Of a stretch of 64,000 nt of DNA, positions 44,887 to 52,259 are shown in pieces. The notes under the pieces were generated by a model. That model was not told the origin of the DNA and searched no databases. It worked only from the letters and a program-made list of their open reading frames with translations. The position numbers and the translations under genes were made by a program. The stretch is from Streptomyces solicavernae (GTDB lineage: Bacteria > Actinomycetota > Actinomycetes > Streptomycetales > Streptomycetaceae). Location of the stretch: NCBI RefSeq assembly GCF_029968095.1, contig NZ_JASCIR010000001.1, forward strand, positions 62,001 through 126,000, written 5' to 3'. The first letter of the stretch is position 1; each line of letters begins with the position of its first letter.

Positions 44887-44948
44887 GCCGCCGATGCTAT
44901 CCAGGCGCCGCCCGACCGCCCGCCCCGGCCTCTCGGCGCGCAGGTCGC

Positions 44949-45010
44949 GGATCACGGATCACGGATCACGGATCACGGATCACGGATCACGGATCACGGA
45001 TCACGGATCA
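44949..45010. repeat. 7-bp tandem repeat GGATCAC, nearly nine copies
   Basis: Perfect heptamer array starting at 44949. It overlaps the last three codons of the 34-residue gene and lies just upstream of the Met-rich protein gene. A 7-base period changes frame with every copy, so copy number changes would alter the end of the small gene. Confidence 0.95.
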
Positions 45011-45098
45011 GGCGGGCCTGAATCACGGACCGGATCCCGAAGGCGGTCACGGCCCAGCCGGTGAACAGGGCCAGGGCCGCCCACGCCCACCCGGTCAC
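44994..45098 (-). CDS. 34-residue membrane peptide
   Basis: Starts at a GTG overlapping the CDF transporter stop (GTGA, 45095-45098): (M)TGWAWAALALFTGWAVTAFG then IRSVIQARLIRDP. One membrane segment with a basic C-terminal tail. The translational coupling and sound composition support a real small gene, possibly a subunit of the transporter. No family recognised. Confidence 0.5.
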   Translation of the reverse strand: MTGWAWAALALFTGWAVTAFGIRSVIQARLIRDP

Positions 45099-45847
45099 GT
45101 CGCCGTGTCCTTCGTACCGGTGCAGCAGGTGTCGCCGGAGCTGCCGCAAGCACTGCTCTTCTCGCCGGCCCCCGGCGCGGTGAAGGTCGGCGCGGGCCCG
45201 CAGGCGCAGCCCTTGCCCTGCCAGGCGTCGATGCCCTCCTTCACGGCGACGGCCGCGATCACCAGGGCGGCCATCGGGTCGGCCCAGGACCAGCCGAGGG
45301 TCGCGTTGAGGACCAGGCCGACCAGCAGCACCGCGGACAGGTACGTGCACAGCAGCGTCTGCCTGGAGTCGGCGACCGCGGAGGCCGAGCCGAGTTCGCG
45401 GCCGGCGCGGCGCTGGGCCGCGGACAGGAACGGCATGACCGCCAGCGACAGTGCGGCGATGAGGATGCCGGGAACCGACCGCTCCGCCTCGCCGGTTCCG
45501 ATGAGGGCGCGTACGGCATCGGCTGAGACGTAGGCGGCGAGCGCGAAGAAGGAGACGGCGATGATCCGCAGCGTCGTCTTCTCCCGCGCCTCGCGTACGG
45601 CGTGGTCGCGAGCGGAGAACTGCCAGGCGACCGCCGCGGCGGAGGACACCTCGATCACCGAGTCCAGGCCGAAGCCGATCAGCGCGGTCGAGGACGCGAC
45701 GGTACCGGCGGTGATCGCGACCATCGCCTCGACCACGTTGTAGGCGATGGTCGCGGCGACGAGGAACCGTATCCGCCGCGCGAGCGCATCCCGTCGGGCG
45801 AGCGCATCCCGTCGGGCGGGCGACGGGCCGAGCGACATGACGGTCAC
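45095..45847 (-). CDS. Cation transporter (CDF-like)
   Basis: 250 residues from a GTG overlapping the ArsR stop (GTGA); an ATG three codons in is also possible. About six membrane segments, with the CDF-type ligand helices (AYNVVEAMVAITAG, IGFGLDSVIEVSSAAAVAW and LGWSWADPMAALVIAA), where Asp and Glu/Asn replace some classic HxxxD zinc ligands. The C-terminus is a Cys-rich tail (KGCACGPAPTF, SACGSSGDTCCTG) that may bind metal. Expected to export a divalent or soft metal ion, under control of the ArsR-type sensor it is coupled to. Confidence 0.82.
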   Translation of the reverse strand: MTVMSLGPSPARRDALARRDALARRIRFLVAATIAYNVVEAMVAITAGTVASSTALIGFGLDSVIEVSSAAAVAWQFSARDHAVREAREKTTLRIIAVSFFALAAYVSADAVRALIGTGEAERSVPGILIAALSLAVMPFLSAAQRRAGRELGSASAVADSRQTLLCTYLSAVLLVGLVLNATLGWSWADPMAALVIAAVAVKEGIDAWQGKGCACGPAPTFTAPGAGEKSSACGSSGDTCCTGTKDTAT

Positions 45848-46182
45848 GGGCAGCAGCCCTCCGTCTCCGCGTCCACGCACGTCCGGTCGGCCTCCACCGC
45901 GAGGACCGCCGAACGCAGGTCCCCGAGGGCGTGCCCGAGTCGGGCGTCGGCGAGCTCGTAGCGGGTGCGGCGGCCGTCGGGGATCGCGACGACCAGGCCG
46001 CAATCCCTCAGGCATGCAAGGTGGTTGGAGAGCCTGGTCCTGGAGATCCCGAGCGCGTCGGCGAAGTCGGACGGATAGCCCGGCCCCTGCTGCAGTTCGA
46101 GCAGGATGCGGCAGCGGATCGGGTCGGCGAGGGCGCGGCCGAAGCGCGCCAGAGCCTCGATGTCGGTCGCGAGAGTCAGCAC
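45844..46182 (-). CDS. ArsR/SmtB-family metal-sensing repressor
   Basis: 112 residues from GTG. The winged helix is clear: RFGRALADPIRCRILLELQQ, ISRTRLSNHLACLRDCGLVV and DGRRTRYELAD. Candidate metal thiolates are Cys near residue 24 and 60 (LACLRDCG) and the C-terminal CVDAETEGCCP, an arrangement like CmtR-type sensors of Cd/Pb or related. It heads a co-directional operon with the CDF transporter and copper-handling genes. Two palindromes lie directly upstream, fitting autorepression relieved by metal. Confidence 0.88.
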   Translation of the reverse strand: MLTLATDIEALARFGRALADPIRCRILLELQQGPGYPSDFADALGISRTRLSNHLACLRDCGLVVAIPDGRRTRYELADARLGHALGDLRSAVLAVEADRTCVDAETEGCCP

Positions 46183-46189
46183 GCCCTTA

Positions 46190-46226
46190 CAGTACAGAGA
46201 ATCCTGGATTCAGAACATCCTGTACT
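46190..46226 (-). promoter_or_regulatory. Operator region of the metal operon
   Basis: AGTACAG (46191-46197) and CTGTACT (46220-46226) are exact inverted repeats; inside them GAATC-CTG-GATTC (46199-46211) is a second palindrome. The region lies 8-45 bases upstream of the ArsR GTG, as usual for ArsR operators, and is AT-richer than its surroundings. Confidence 0.65.
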
Positions 46227-46389
46227 CTGCCGCAGCACCGCCCCTCCCCCTGCGCGACATCGCCCTGCGCGCCGTGAGCATGGACGACTCGGGGCGCAAG
46301 CAGCCGCAAGACCGAGGCACCCGGTCCGCCGACGGCGCGAGAGGCCCGCGGACAGCGGAAGACCGGGCGAGACCGGGCGAGACCGGGCG

Positions 46390-46971
46390 CTACTTGCCCT
46401 GCAGCCGGGCCAGTTCGGCGTCGATCGCGCCGAGCAGCAGGTCGCGCGCGTGGCCGAGTTCAAGGCCGCCGCTCAGCCAGCGCATGCTGAGGCCTTCGAG
46501 GAGGGCGGTCAGCCGCTCGCCGGCCGCGGCGAGCGCGGGCGCGGGGGCCATCGGCGTGACGCGTCCGAGCAGGGCCGCCACCTCCTGCGCCCACACCAAC
46601 GTCGCCCTCGCGAGGTCCTCCCGCAGCACCTCGTCGAACACGGCGCTGGCCCGGAGTTCACCCCAGGCGGCGCTGTTCTCCCTGACCTCCGGGGCGTCCT
46701 GCAGTTCGAGGAGGAGGACCTCCTCCAGTTCCGCCCGCGGGGCGAGTGGTGCGGCGTCCGCCATGTGGCTCGTGGTGTAGCGCTCGGCACGGTCGTTGAT
46801 GAACTCAAGGGTGTGGCGCAGGATCCCGGTGCGGTCCTTGAAGTGGTAGTAGATCAAGCCGGTCGAGACGCCTGCCTCGGTGGCGAGTTCTTCGACGCGC
46901 AGACCACGGACGCCGCGGCGGGCGACGAGCCGTGCGGCCGCTTCCAGGATCTGAGTTGTGCGAGACGCCAT
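46390..46971 (-). CDS. TetR/AcrR-family repressor
   Basis: 193 residues. N-terminal helix-turn-helix: TTQILEAAARLVARRGVRGL, VEELATEAGVSTGLIYYHFK. The ligand-binding domain is all-helical, with no recognised ligand pocket. Divergent from the agmatine-deiminase-like gene. Two near-identical palindromes with ACTGAA/TTCAGT arms lie in the gap between them and are the obvious operators, one near each promoter. Confidence 0.88.
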   Translation of the reverse strand: MASRTTQILEAAARLVARRGVRGLRVEELATEAGVSTGLIYYHFKDRTGILRHTLEFINDRAERYTTSHMADAAPLAPRAELEEVLLLELQDAPEVRENSAAWGELRASAVFDEVLREDLARATLVWAQEVAALLGRVTPMAPAPALAAAGERLTALLEGLSMRWLSGGLELGHARDLLLGAIDAELARLQGK

Positions 46972-47054
46972 GGATCCGAACCTTACCGGGCCGTCATCAG
47001 CTCGGGACCCGTCACCTGTCGCTGTCCTGCGTGGACAGCGGCGAGCGCATACTA

Positions 47055-47068
47055 ACTGAAACTTCAGT
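47055..47068. promoter_or_regulatory. TetR operator 1
   Basis: ACTGAA-AC-TTCAGT, 6-bp perfect arms, extended by TA/TCA flanks, 84 bases upstream of the TetR start. Confidence 0.75.
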
Positions 47069-47185
47069 CAATGTGAGCGATACGGGGAACGGCCGGCGTG
47101 CGAGCCGAAGCCCAGGCGACTTGGGCTGGCGCACGCGGAGACACCCTCGCCGCACCTACAGGCCGAGCCACCACCCCACTCTTTG

Positions 47186-47199
47186 ACTGAATTTTCAGT
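47186..47199. promoter_or_regulatory. TetR operator 2
   Basis: ACTGAA-TT-TTCAGT, identical arms to operator 1 at 131 bases distance, preceded by TTG. Confidence 0.75.
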
Positions 47200-47379
47200 T
47201 TGTGTCAGAGTCGAGGCGGAGTCAGAGCGGCCTGCGGCTCTGTCCGCGCCGCGCCCTTCGCGTGTTCACGCCCGTCCGCACCGGCACAGCGAGCGCCTGC
47301 TCACCGGGCTCCTGCTCCTGGGGCGTCTCTCCGTGCCGACGGATAGCTTGATCCCCATCACGATGATCGGAGTTCACTC

Positions 47380-48591
47380 GTGTCTCTCCCCTCCCTCCCG
47401 TCCTTCCCCTCCCTCCCGTCCTTCCCCTCCCTCCCCCACCGCCCTTCCCGCCCTTCCCGCCGCTCGGCACTCCGGACCCTCGCCGGGATCGGCGCAGTGG
47501 TCCTGGGCGCCTCGGCATGCGGCCCGGGCGACCTCACGGGCGCGGCGAGCACCGCCGACGACGCGGACACGGCGGCCGAGGGGCTGCGCATGGGGGCCGA
47601 GTGGGAGAGCCACGCGCGCACGTTCATGTCGTGGCCCGCCCTGGAGTCGGTGTGGGCGGAGGACCTCCCGTACGTCCGCCGGGACATCGCGCGGATCGCC
47701 CGCGCCATCGCGGAGTACGAGTACGTGGTGATGATGGCCAGGCCCGACCAGCAGAAGGCCGCGCAGAAGGCGTGCGGGCGCGGCGTCGAGGTCATCCCGC
47801 TGGCCGTCGACGACCTGTGGGCCCGCGACACCGTGCCGGTGTTCGTGGAGGACGGCGGCGACGTCGTCGGCGTCGACTTCAACTTCAACGGCTGGGGCAA
47901 CAAGCAGGAGCACACCAACGACGCCCGGGTGGGCCGCACCCTCCTGGCCGAGTACGACATCCCCCGCCGTGAGGCGCCCCTGGTCGCCGAGGGCGGTTCC
48001 TTCGAGACCGACGGCGAGGGCACCCTCCTCATCACCGAGAGCTCGATCGTCAACGACAACCGCAACCCCGGGAAGAGCCGGGACCAGATCGAGGACGAGC
48101 TCAAGCAGACCCTGGGCATCCAGAAGGTCATCTGGCTGAAGGGCGTGCGCGGGCAGGACATCACCGACGCCCACGTGGACAGCCTCGTCCGGTTCACCGA
48201 ACCCGGTGTGGTGCTCCTGGACCGGGCGCACCCCGACACCCCCGCCGACTCCTGGTCCCGCGCGGCCGACCAGGCGAACGCCGTGCTGAGCAAGGCGACG
48301 GACGCCAAGGGGCGGCCCTTCGAGGTGATCGACCTGCCGCAGCCCGACCTGTACGAGATCACCGGCGAGGGCGACGACTTTGTATCCACGTACGCGAACT
48401 TCTACGTCGCCAACGACTCGGTGTTCATGCCCAAGTTCGGTGACCGGAAGGCCGACAAGCGCGCCCGGAGCATCCTTCAGGAGCACTTCCCCGACCGCGA
48501 CATCGTGCAGATCCAGATCGACACGATCGCCTCCGGCGGCGGCGGAATCCACTGCTCCACCCACGACCAGCCCGGCAAGCCGGTCAACTGA
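47380..48591 (+). CDS. Exported agmatine-deiminase-family lipoprotein
   Basis: 403 residues from GTG with GGAG nine bases upstream. After a repeat-encoded SLPSFP leader comes SRRSALRTLAGIGAVVLGAS with a twin-arginine pair and lipobox (GASAC), so the enzyme should be Tat-exported and lipid-anchored. The rest is the Porphyromonas-type arginine/agmatine deiminase fold: VDDLWARDTVPVF (substrate Asp), DAHVDSLVRF (catalytic His), and GGGGIHCSTHDQP with the nucleophilic Cys. It would hydrolyse agmatine or a peptidyl/free guanidino group outside the cell. Agmatine deiminases are usually cytosolic, so the location hints at another substrate. Regulated probably by the divergent TetR. Confidence 0.85.
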   Translation: MSLPSLPSFPSLPSFPSLPHRPSRPSRRSALRTLAGIGAVVLGASACGPGDLTGAASTADDADTAAEGLRMGAEWESHARTFMSWPALESVWAEDLPYVRRDIARIARAIAEYEYVVMMARPDQQKAAQKACGRGVEVIPLAVDDLWARDTVPVFVEDGGDVVGVDFNFNGWGNKQEHTNDARVGRTLLAEYDIPRREAPLVAEGGSFETDGEGTLLITESSIVNDNRNPGKSRDQIEDELKQTLGIQKVIWLKGVRGQDITDAHVDSLVRFTEPGVVLLDRAHPDTPADSWSRAADQANAVLSKATDAKGRPFEVIDLPQPDLYEITGEGDDFVSTYANFYVANDSVFMPKFGDRKADKRARSILQEHFPDRDIVQIQIDTIASGGGGIHCSTHDQPGKPVN

Positions 48592-48670
48592 CCCGGCTGG
48601 GCCGTTCGGTGGGCGACAGGCCCTGGACACCCGCTGCCGATGACCTTCTCGTCGAGGCGGATGGGCTTCA

Positions 48671-49075
48671 TCAGCTCTCGTACGGCGTGACGCGGCGGTA
48701 CGCGGCGCGGGCCTGGAGGACCCTGGCCGTGGTCGTGCCGATGAGGGCCGCGGCGAGGAGGCAGGCGATCCATTCCGGGTCGCGGCCGCCGGCCCAGGAG
48801 ATCTCGCCGGTGGGGTACGCGCCGAAGAAGTTCAGGAAACCCCAGCACAGGACGGCCGTGCCCGGCGCCGCCGCGAAGCTGCCGCGTACGCCGAGGAGCG
48901 CCGCGAGCAGGGAGAGGGCGGCGAGTGCGAGGCCCGTGCTGTCCAGGGCGCCGAGCAGGTCGAGTACGTGGACGAGGCCGAACGCGCCCGCGTAGGCCGC
49001 GGTCCAGATGAAGGGGGTGGCCCACGGCTGGGGGACCGCCCTGGCCCCGCGGGAGAGGGACCGCCACTCCACCAT
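48671..49075 (-). CDS. Four-span membrane protein of unknown function
   Basis: 134 residues from the ATG at 49075 (MVEWRSLSRGARAVPQPWAT). Four hydrophobic segments (IWTAAYAGAFGLVHVLDLLG, GLALAALSLLAALLGVRG, TAVLCWGFLNFFGAYP, WIACLLAAALIGTTTA). No motif recognised. Divergent from the ECF sigma factor gene and may share its control region. Confidence 0.65.
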   Translation of the reverse strand: MVEWRSLSRGARAVPQPWATPFIWTAAYAGAFGLVHVLDLLGALDSTGLALAALSLLAALLGVRGSFAAAPGTAVLCWGFLNFFGAYPTGEISWAGGRDPEWIACLLAAALIGTTTARVLQARAAYRRVTPYES

Positions 49076-49211
49076 GCCGATTCCTCCCCCCCCTGGGCGC
49101 TCGCCCTCAGCGTACGGCTCGGGCAGAATCGCCGTCCGGGTCCAGGAGGTTCGCGGGGGCCCGGTGGCCGGAAAGGTCCGGAGCGGCGGAGGACGCGGTC
49201 GGGAGCTGCGG

Positions 49212-49285
49212 AGGGGGCGGTCCGGCTCGGTGGAGGGGCGGTCCGGCTCGGTGGAGGGGCGGTCCGGCTCGGTGGAGGGGCGGTG
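49212..49285. repeat. 21-bp tandem repeats upstream of the sigma factor gene
   Basis: GGTCCGGCTCGGTGGAGGGGC repeated three and a half times. It overlaps the likely promoter and leader of the ECF gene; the GGAGG within each unit resembles a ribosome site. Confidence 0.85.
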
Positions 49286-49300
49286 GGAGGCCTGGTGGGT

Positions 49301-50365
49301 GTGCGGGAGGACGTGCTGGTGCGGCGCTTCGAGGAGGAGCGGCCGCGGCTCAGGGCCGTCGCGTACCGGATGCTCGGTTCGCTCAGCGAGGCCGACGACG
49401 CCCTGCAGGAGACCTGGCTGCGGGTCGACCGGGCCGATGTGGACGCGGTACGCAACTTCGGCGGTTGGCTGACCACCGTCGTGTCCCGGGTGTGCCTCAA
49501 CATGCTGCGGGCCCGGAAGTCGCGGCGTGAGGACTCGCTCGACGCCCAACTGCCCGCCGTGGCGCCGGTGCTCGCAGACGAGCGGGGCACGGGTCCGGAG
49601 GAGGAGGCGCTGCTCGCCGACTCGGTGGGGCACGCGCTGCTCGTCGTGCTCGACACGCTGCGCCCGGTCGAGCGGGTGGTGTTCGTGCTGCACGATCTGT
49701 TCGCCGTGCCGTTCGACGAGATCAGCGCTCTGGTCGAGCGATCGCCGGACGCGACACGGCAGTTGGCCAGCCGGGCTCGGCGGCGGGTGCGGGGCTCTCG
49801 CGATGCCGGTGCCGCCGGTGGGGCCGGTGCCGCCGGTGGGGCCGGTGCCGCCGGTGGGGCCGGTGGGGTCAGTGGGGCCAGTGGGGTCAGTGGGGTCAGT
49901 GGGGCCAGTGGGGTCAGTGGGGCCAGTGGTGCGGGTCGCAAGGAGGTTCGGCTGCGGGAGGTCGTGGAGGCGTTCCTCGCCGCCACGCGCCACGGCGACC
50001 TCGACTCGCTCGTCGCGCTGCTCCACCCGGACGTCGTCCTGCACGCCGACCCCGCCGTCGTACCGACGCCCGAACCCGTCGTCGTACGCGGCGCCCGCCG
50101 GGTGGCCGAGGGTGCGATGGCCGCGATGGGGCGGGCGCGGTTCACGGGCCCTGCGCTGATCGACGGAGCCGCCGGGCTCGTGATGCTGCACCGCGGGCGG
50201 CTGGCTGTCGCGTTGGTCTTCGGGCTGGGGACGGGAGAGCAGGGCGGCCAGGCCGGGCAGGTCGAACTCGTCGACCAGGCCGAACAGCGCATCGCCCGGA
50301 TCGACGTGATCGCCGACCCGGATCGGCTCCGCGGGCTTCGGGTGGAGCTGCCGGATCCGCTGTGA
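49301..50365 (+). CDS. ECF41-type RNA polymerase sigma factor with SnoaL-like C-terminal domain
   Basis: 354 residues if started at the GTG at 49301; GTGs at 49313 and 49319 are alternatives. Sigma region 2: RRFEEERPRLRAVAYRMLGS, ADDALQETWLRVDRADVDAV; region 4: LDTLRPVERVVFVLHDLFAV, PFDEISALVERSPDATRQLA. A SnoaL-like/NTF2 domain (VEAFLAATRHGDLDSLVALL, and VVRGARRVAEGAMAAM) follows, as in ECF41 (SigJ-like) sigma factors, where it tunes activity in place of an anti-sigma factor. Between the two is a 42-residue Gly/Ala/Ser/Val repeat (GAAGGAGAAGG, VSGASGVSG), absent from typical members. ECF41 genes usually stand next to a carboxymuconolactone decarboxylase or oxidoreductase; none is here. Confidence 0.85.
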   Translation: MREDVLVRRFEEERPRLRAVAYRMLGSLSEADDALQETWLRVDRADVDAVRNFGGWLTTVVSRVCLNMLRARKSRREDSLDAQLPAVAPVLADERGTGPEEEALLADSVGHALLVVLDTLRPVERVVFVLHDLFAVPFDEISALVERSPDATRQLASRARRRVRGSRDAGAAGGAGAAGGAGAAGGAGGVSGASGVSGVSGASGVSGASGAGRKEVRLREVVEAFLAATRHGDLDSLVALLHPDVVLHADPAVVPTPEPVVVRGARRVAEGAMAAMGRARFTGPALIDGAAGLVMLHRGRLAVALVFGLGTGEQGGQAGQVELVDQAEQRIARIDVIADPDRLRGLRVELPDPL

Positions 50366-50432
50366 GGGCTCGTACGGGGAACTCGTACTGGGAACTCGCA
50401 CGGGCAACTCGTACTGGGAGTTCGTACGAGCG

Positions 50433-50807
50433 TCACGTCCACCACGCCTCCGCCAGCGCCACCCCCACGTACGCCGCGCCGAGGCCCACCACCACGCTCG
50501 CGAGCGCGTTCAGCCCGGCGAACAGGCGAGCCCCGGACTCCGCGAGGCGCAGGGTCTCGTACGAGAACGTCGAGTACGTGCTCAACGCCCCGCACAGCCC
50601 CGTGCCGAGCAGCAGATACAGCGGGGAGGACGCGGCCCCCGCGACCGTCGCGCCGGTGAGCAGGCCGAGGACGAGGCAGCCGGTGACGTTGACGGTGAAC
50701 GTGCCCCACGGGAACACCGAGTCGTGGCGCGACTGGACCGCACGGTCCGTGAGGTAGCGCAGCGGTGCGCCGACGGCGGCGCCGCACAGCACGTACAGCC
50801 AGTTCAT
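50433..50807 (-). CDS. crcB: Fluoride channel CrcB/FluC (second of pair)
   Basis: 124 residues, four membrane helices. FluC motifs: GAAVGAPLRYLTDR, FPWGTFTVNVTGCLVLGLL (conserved Asn and Gly of the pore), and CGALSTYSTFSYETLRL with the Phe-box/sodium-site segment STYSTFS. Exports fluoride. Streptomycetes often have two crcB genes that form a heterodimer; the partner is at 51213-51695 with a DUF190 gene between. Confidence 0.93.
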   Translation of the reverse strand: MNWLYVLCGAAVGAPLRYLTDRAVQSRHDSVFPWGTFTVNVTGCLVLGLLTGATVAGAASSPLYLLLGTGLCGALSTYSTFSYETLRLAESGARLFAGLNALASVVVGLGAAYVGVALAEAWWT

Positions 50808-50882
50808 CGCTGGTTCATCGCCGGTTCATCGCTGGTCATCGCCGGTTCCTCCGGGGCGGCCGGGCCGCGCGCATCCCAGGCG

Positions 50883-51101
50883 TCATGCCTGGTCCCGGCC
50901 GACGTAGCGGATGACCTCGCAGTCGTCGAGGATCACCTCGATCCCCTTGAACACGCTGGCGCCCGCGAGGCCGGCCCGGTGGGCACGGTGCACGATCTCG
51001 CTGTAGAGCGGCTTGCGCTGCCAGGTGTCGCTCTCCCCGATGAAGATCGTCACGCATAGCGCGGTACCGGTGAGCCTCGTCATCGTCGTCATCGTCGTCA
51101 T
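50883..51101 (-). CDS. DUF190 protein with an internal deletion
   Basis: 72 residues if started at the ATG at 51101 ([20 protein letters not shown]). The first half ([45 protein letters not shown]) and the last 15 residues ([13 protein letters not shown]) match DUF190, but the middle 40 or so residues of the family (the GFGASSxIHTxRLLxLSxDLP region) are missing and the ends join in frame at [12 protein letters not shown]190 genes accompany crcB in actinobacteria and resemble PII-like proteins. This copy has lost the core of the fold and may be non-functional. Confidence 0.75.
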   Translation of the reverse strand: MTTMTTMTRLTGTALCVTIFIGESDTWQRKPLYSEIVHRAHRAGLAGASVFKGIEVILDDCEVIRYVGRDQA

Positions 51102-51129
51102 CGCCTCCGCTCTCGGGGCCGGGCACGGG

Positions 51130-51232
51130 TCGGCCGGTCGGTCCCTTCCGGTCATCGGGTCCTTCGGGTCCTTCGGGTCCGTCGGGTCATCGGGTCCTTC
51201 GGGTCCGTCGGGTCATCGGGTCTGTCGGGTCC
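51130..51232. repeat. GGGTCCTTC / GGGTCCGTC tandem repeats
   Basis: 9-bp units spanning the gap between the DUF190 gene and the first crcB and continuing into the crcB 3' end, where they encode an Arg/Thr tail. Confidence 0.8.
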
Positions 51233-51695
51233 GTCGCGTCCGTCGGACCCGTCGGGTCGTCGTCGCCGCGTTCAGGGCGCGGCGCGTGGTTCCCGCCGCC
51301 AGCCATACCGCGGCGAGGGCCCCGACCAGGGTCAGGGCGAGGTAACCCAGCGCCGAGCGGGCCTCCCGCAGGCCGTTCAGGCGCTCGATGTCCACGGCGT
51401 ACGTCGAGAAGGTCGTGAAGCCGCCGAGCACGCCCGTGCCGAGGAACGGCCTGACCAGGCGGTGCCGCTGCCGACCCTCCGTGATCACCACCATGAGCAC
51501 ACCCATCGCGGCGCACCCGACGACGTTCACGCCTAGCGTCGTCCACGGGAATGCTCCGGTCCGCGTCGGCCAGAGCAGCGAGGCACCGTAGCGCGCCGCA
51601 GCCCCGAGCACCCCGCCCGCCGCGACGGCGGCCAGCGTCGGGCCCTGCCCCCGCAGCAGGGCGGGGGTGGCGGGGCGAGGTCCGGGTCCTCCCAT
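51213..51695 (-). CDS. crcB: Fluoride channel CrcB/FluC (first of pair)
   Basis: 160 residues. [40 protein letters not shown] and [19 protein letters not shown] are FluC signatures. The last 16 residues ([16 protein letters not shown]) are a basic repeat tail coded by intergenic-type repeats, so the original stop has probably been passed by repeat growth. Leads the order crcB, DUF190, crcB on the minus strand. No fluoride riboswitch was recognised upstream. Confidence 0.92.
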   Translation of the reverse strand: MGGPGPRPATPALLRGQGPTLAAVAAGGVLGAAARYGASLLWPTRTGAFPWTTLGVNVVGCAAMGVLMVVITEGRQRHRLVRPFLGTGVLGGFTTFSTYAVDIERLNGLREARSALGYLALTLVGALAAVWLAAGTTRRALNAATTTRRVRRTRRTRQTR

Positions 51696-51704
51696 GGGAC
51701 CAGG

Positions 51705-52259
51705 CTAAATTCCGGTCCCCGGGGCGGCCGCTGCGGGCTGCGCACCTGTACCTGTACCTGTACCTGTACCTGTACCTGTACCTGTACCCGGCCCCGTACC
51801 TGGACCGGTACCTGGACTCGTACCGGCGCCCGTGCCCCGCGCTCCGGCCGTACGTATCGCCCGCAGCGGCAGGAACAGCAGCAGGCCGATTGGGGAGAGC
51901 AGGATCGTCAGTACGAGGAGGGGGCCCATCGCCCAGGCCGAGATGCCGAGTCGGCGAGCCTCGCGGTACATCCACTGGCCGAGCAGCAGGTCCCACGCGA
52001 TGACCTGCGCCCAGATCGCACCCGCGCCGTCGGCGAGCGCGGTCAGCTCACGGAAGCCGTCCACGTCCGGACTGCTGACCGCCGCCCACAGCTCGGGCGC
52101 CACCGGCAGCGCGAGCGCCAGGTAGACGGTCAGTACGGGGACGACCGTCAGCGGGGACGCGGCCACCCGGTCGGTGAGCCGGGCGCCGGGCGCAAGGATC
52201 AGCAACAGCCATACAGGGGCGGCGAGCCAGAAGGTGAGCTCGAAGAGAAAGCCGGTCAT
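51705..52259 (-). CDS. ABA4-like (DUF4281) membrane protein
   Basis: 184 residues. About four membrane segments: FELTFWLAAPVWLLLILAPG, VVPVLTVYLALALPVAPELW, WAQVIAWDLLLGQWMYREAR and GPLLVLTILLSPIGLLLFLP. The ADGAGAIWAQVIAWDLLLGQW segment is typical of the DUF4281/ABA4-like family, found in plants (neoxanthin synthesis) and bacteria. The C-terminus is a Gly-Thr repeat (GTGTGTGTG) from the hexamer CCTGTA. ATG overlaps the preceding gene stop (ATGA), and the stop is only nine bases from crcB. Confidence 0.75.
   Translation of the reverse strand: MTGFLFELTFWLAAPVWLLLILAPGARLTDRVAASPLTVVPVLTVYLALALPVAPELWAAVSSPDVDGFRELTALADGAGAIWAQVIAWDLLLGQWMYREARRLGISAWAMGPLLVLTILLSPIGLLLFLPLRAIRTAGARGTGAGTSPGTGPGTGPGTGTGTGTGTGTGTGAQPAAAAPGTGI
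51744..51792. repeat. 6-bp CCTGTA tandem repeat inside the ABA4-like gene
   Basis: Seven perfect copies of CCTGTA. The hexamer keeps the frame and codes for a Gly-Thr tail, so copy number can vary without breaking the gene. Confidence 0.9.

Larger units (their letters stand above)
46972..47379. promoter_or_regulatory. Divergent control region
   Basis: 408 bases between the TetR gene and the exported deiminase-like gene. Holds two operators (47055-47068 and 47186-47199). The remainder shows no coding sense. The second palindrome lies about 180 bases before the deiminase GTG, so a long leader or another promoter nearer the gene is implied. Confidence 0.6.
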
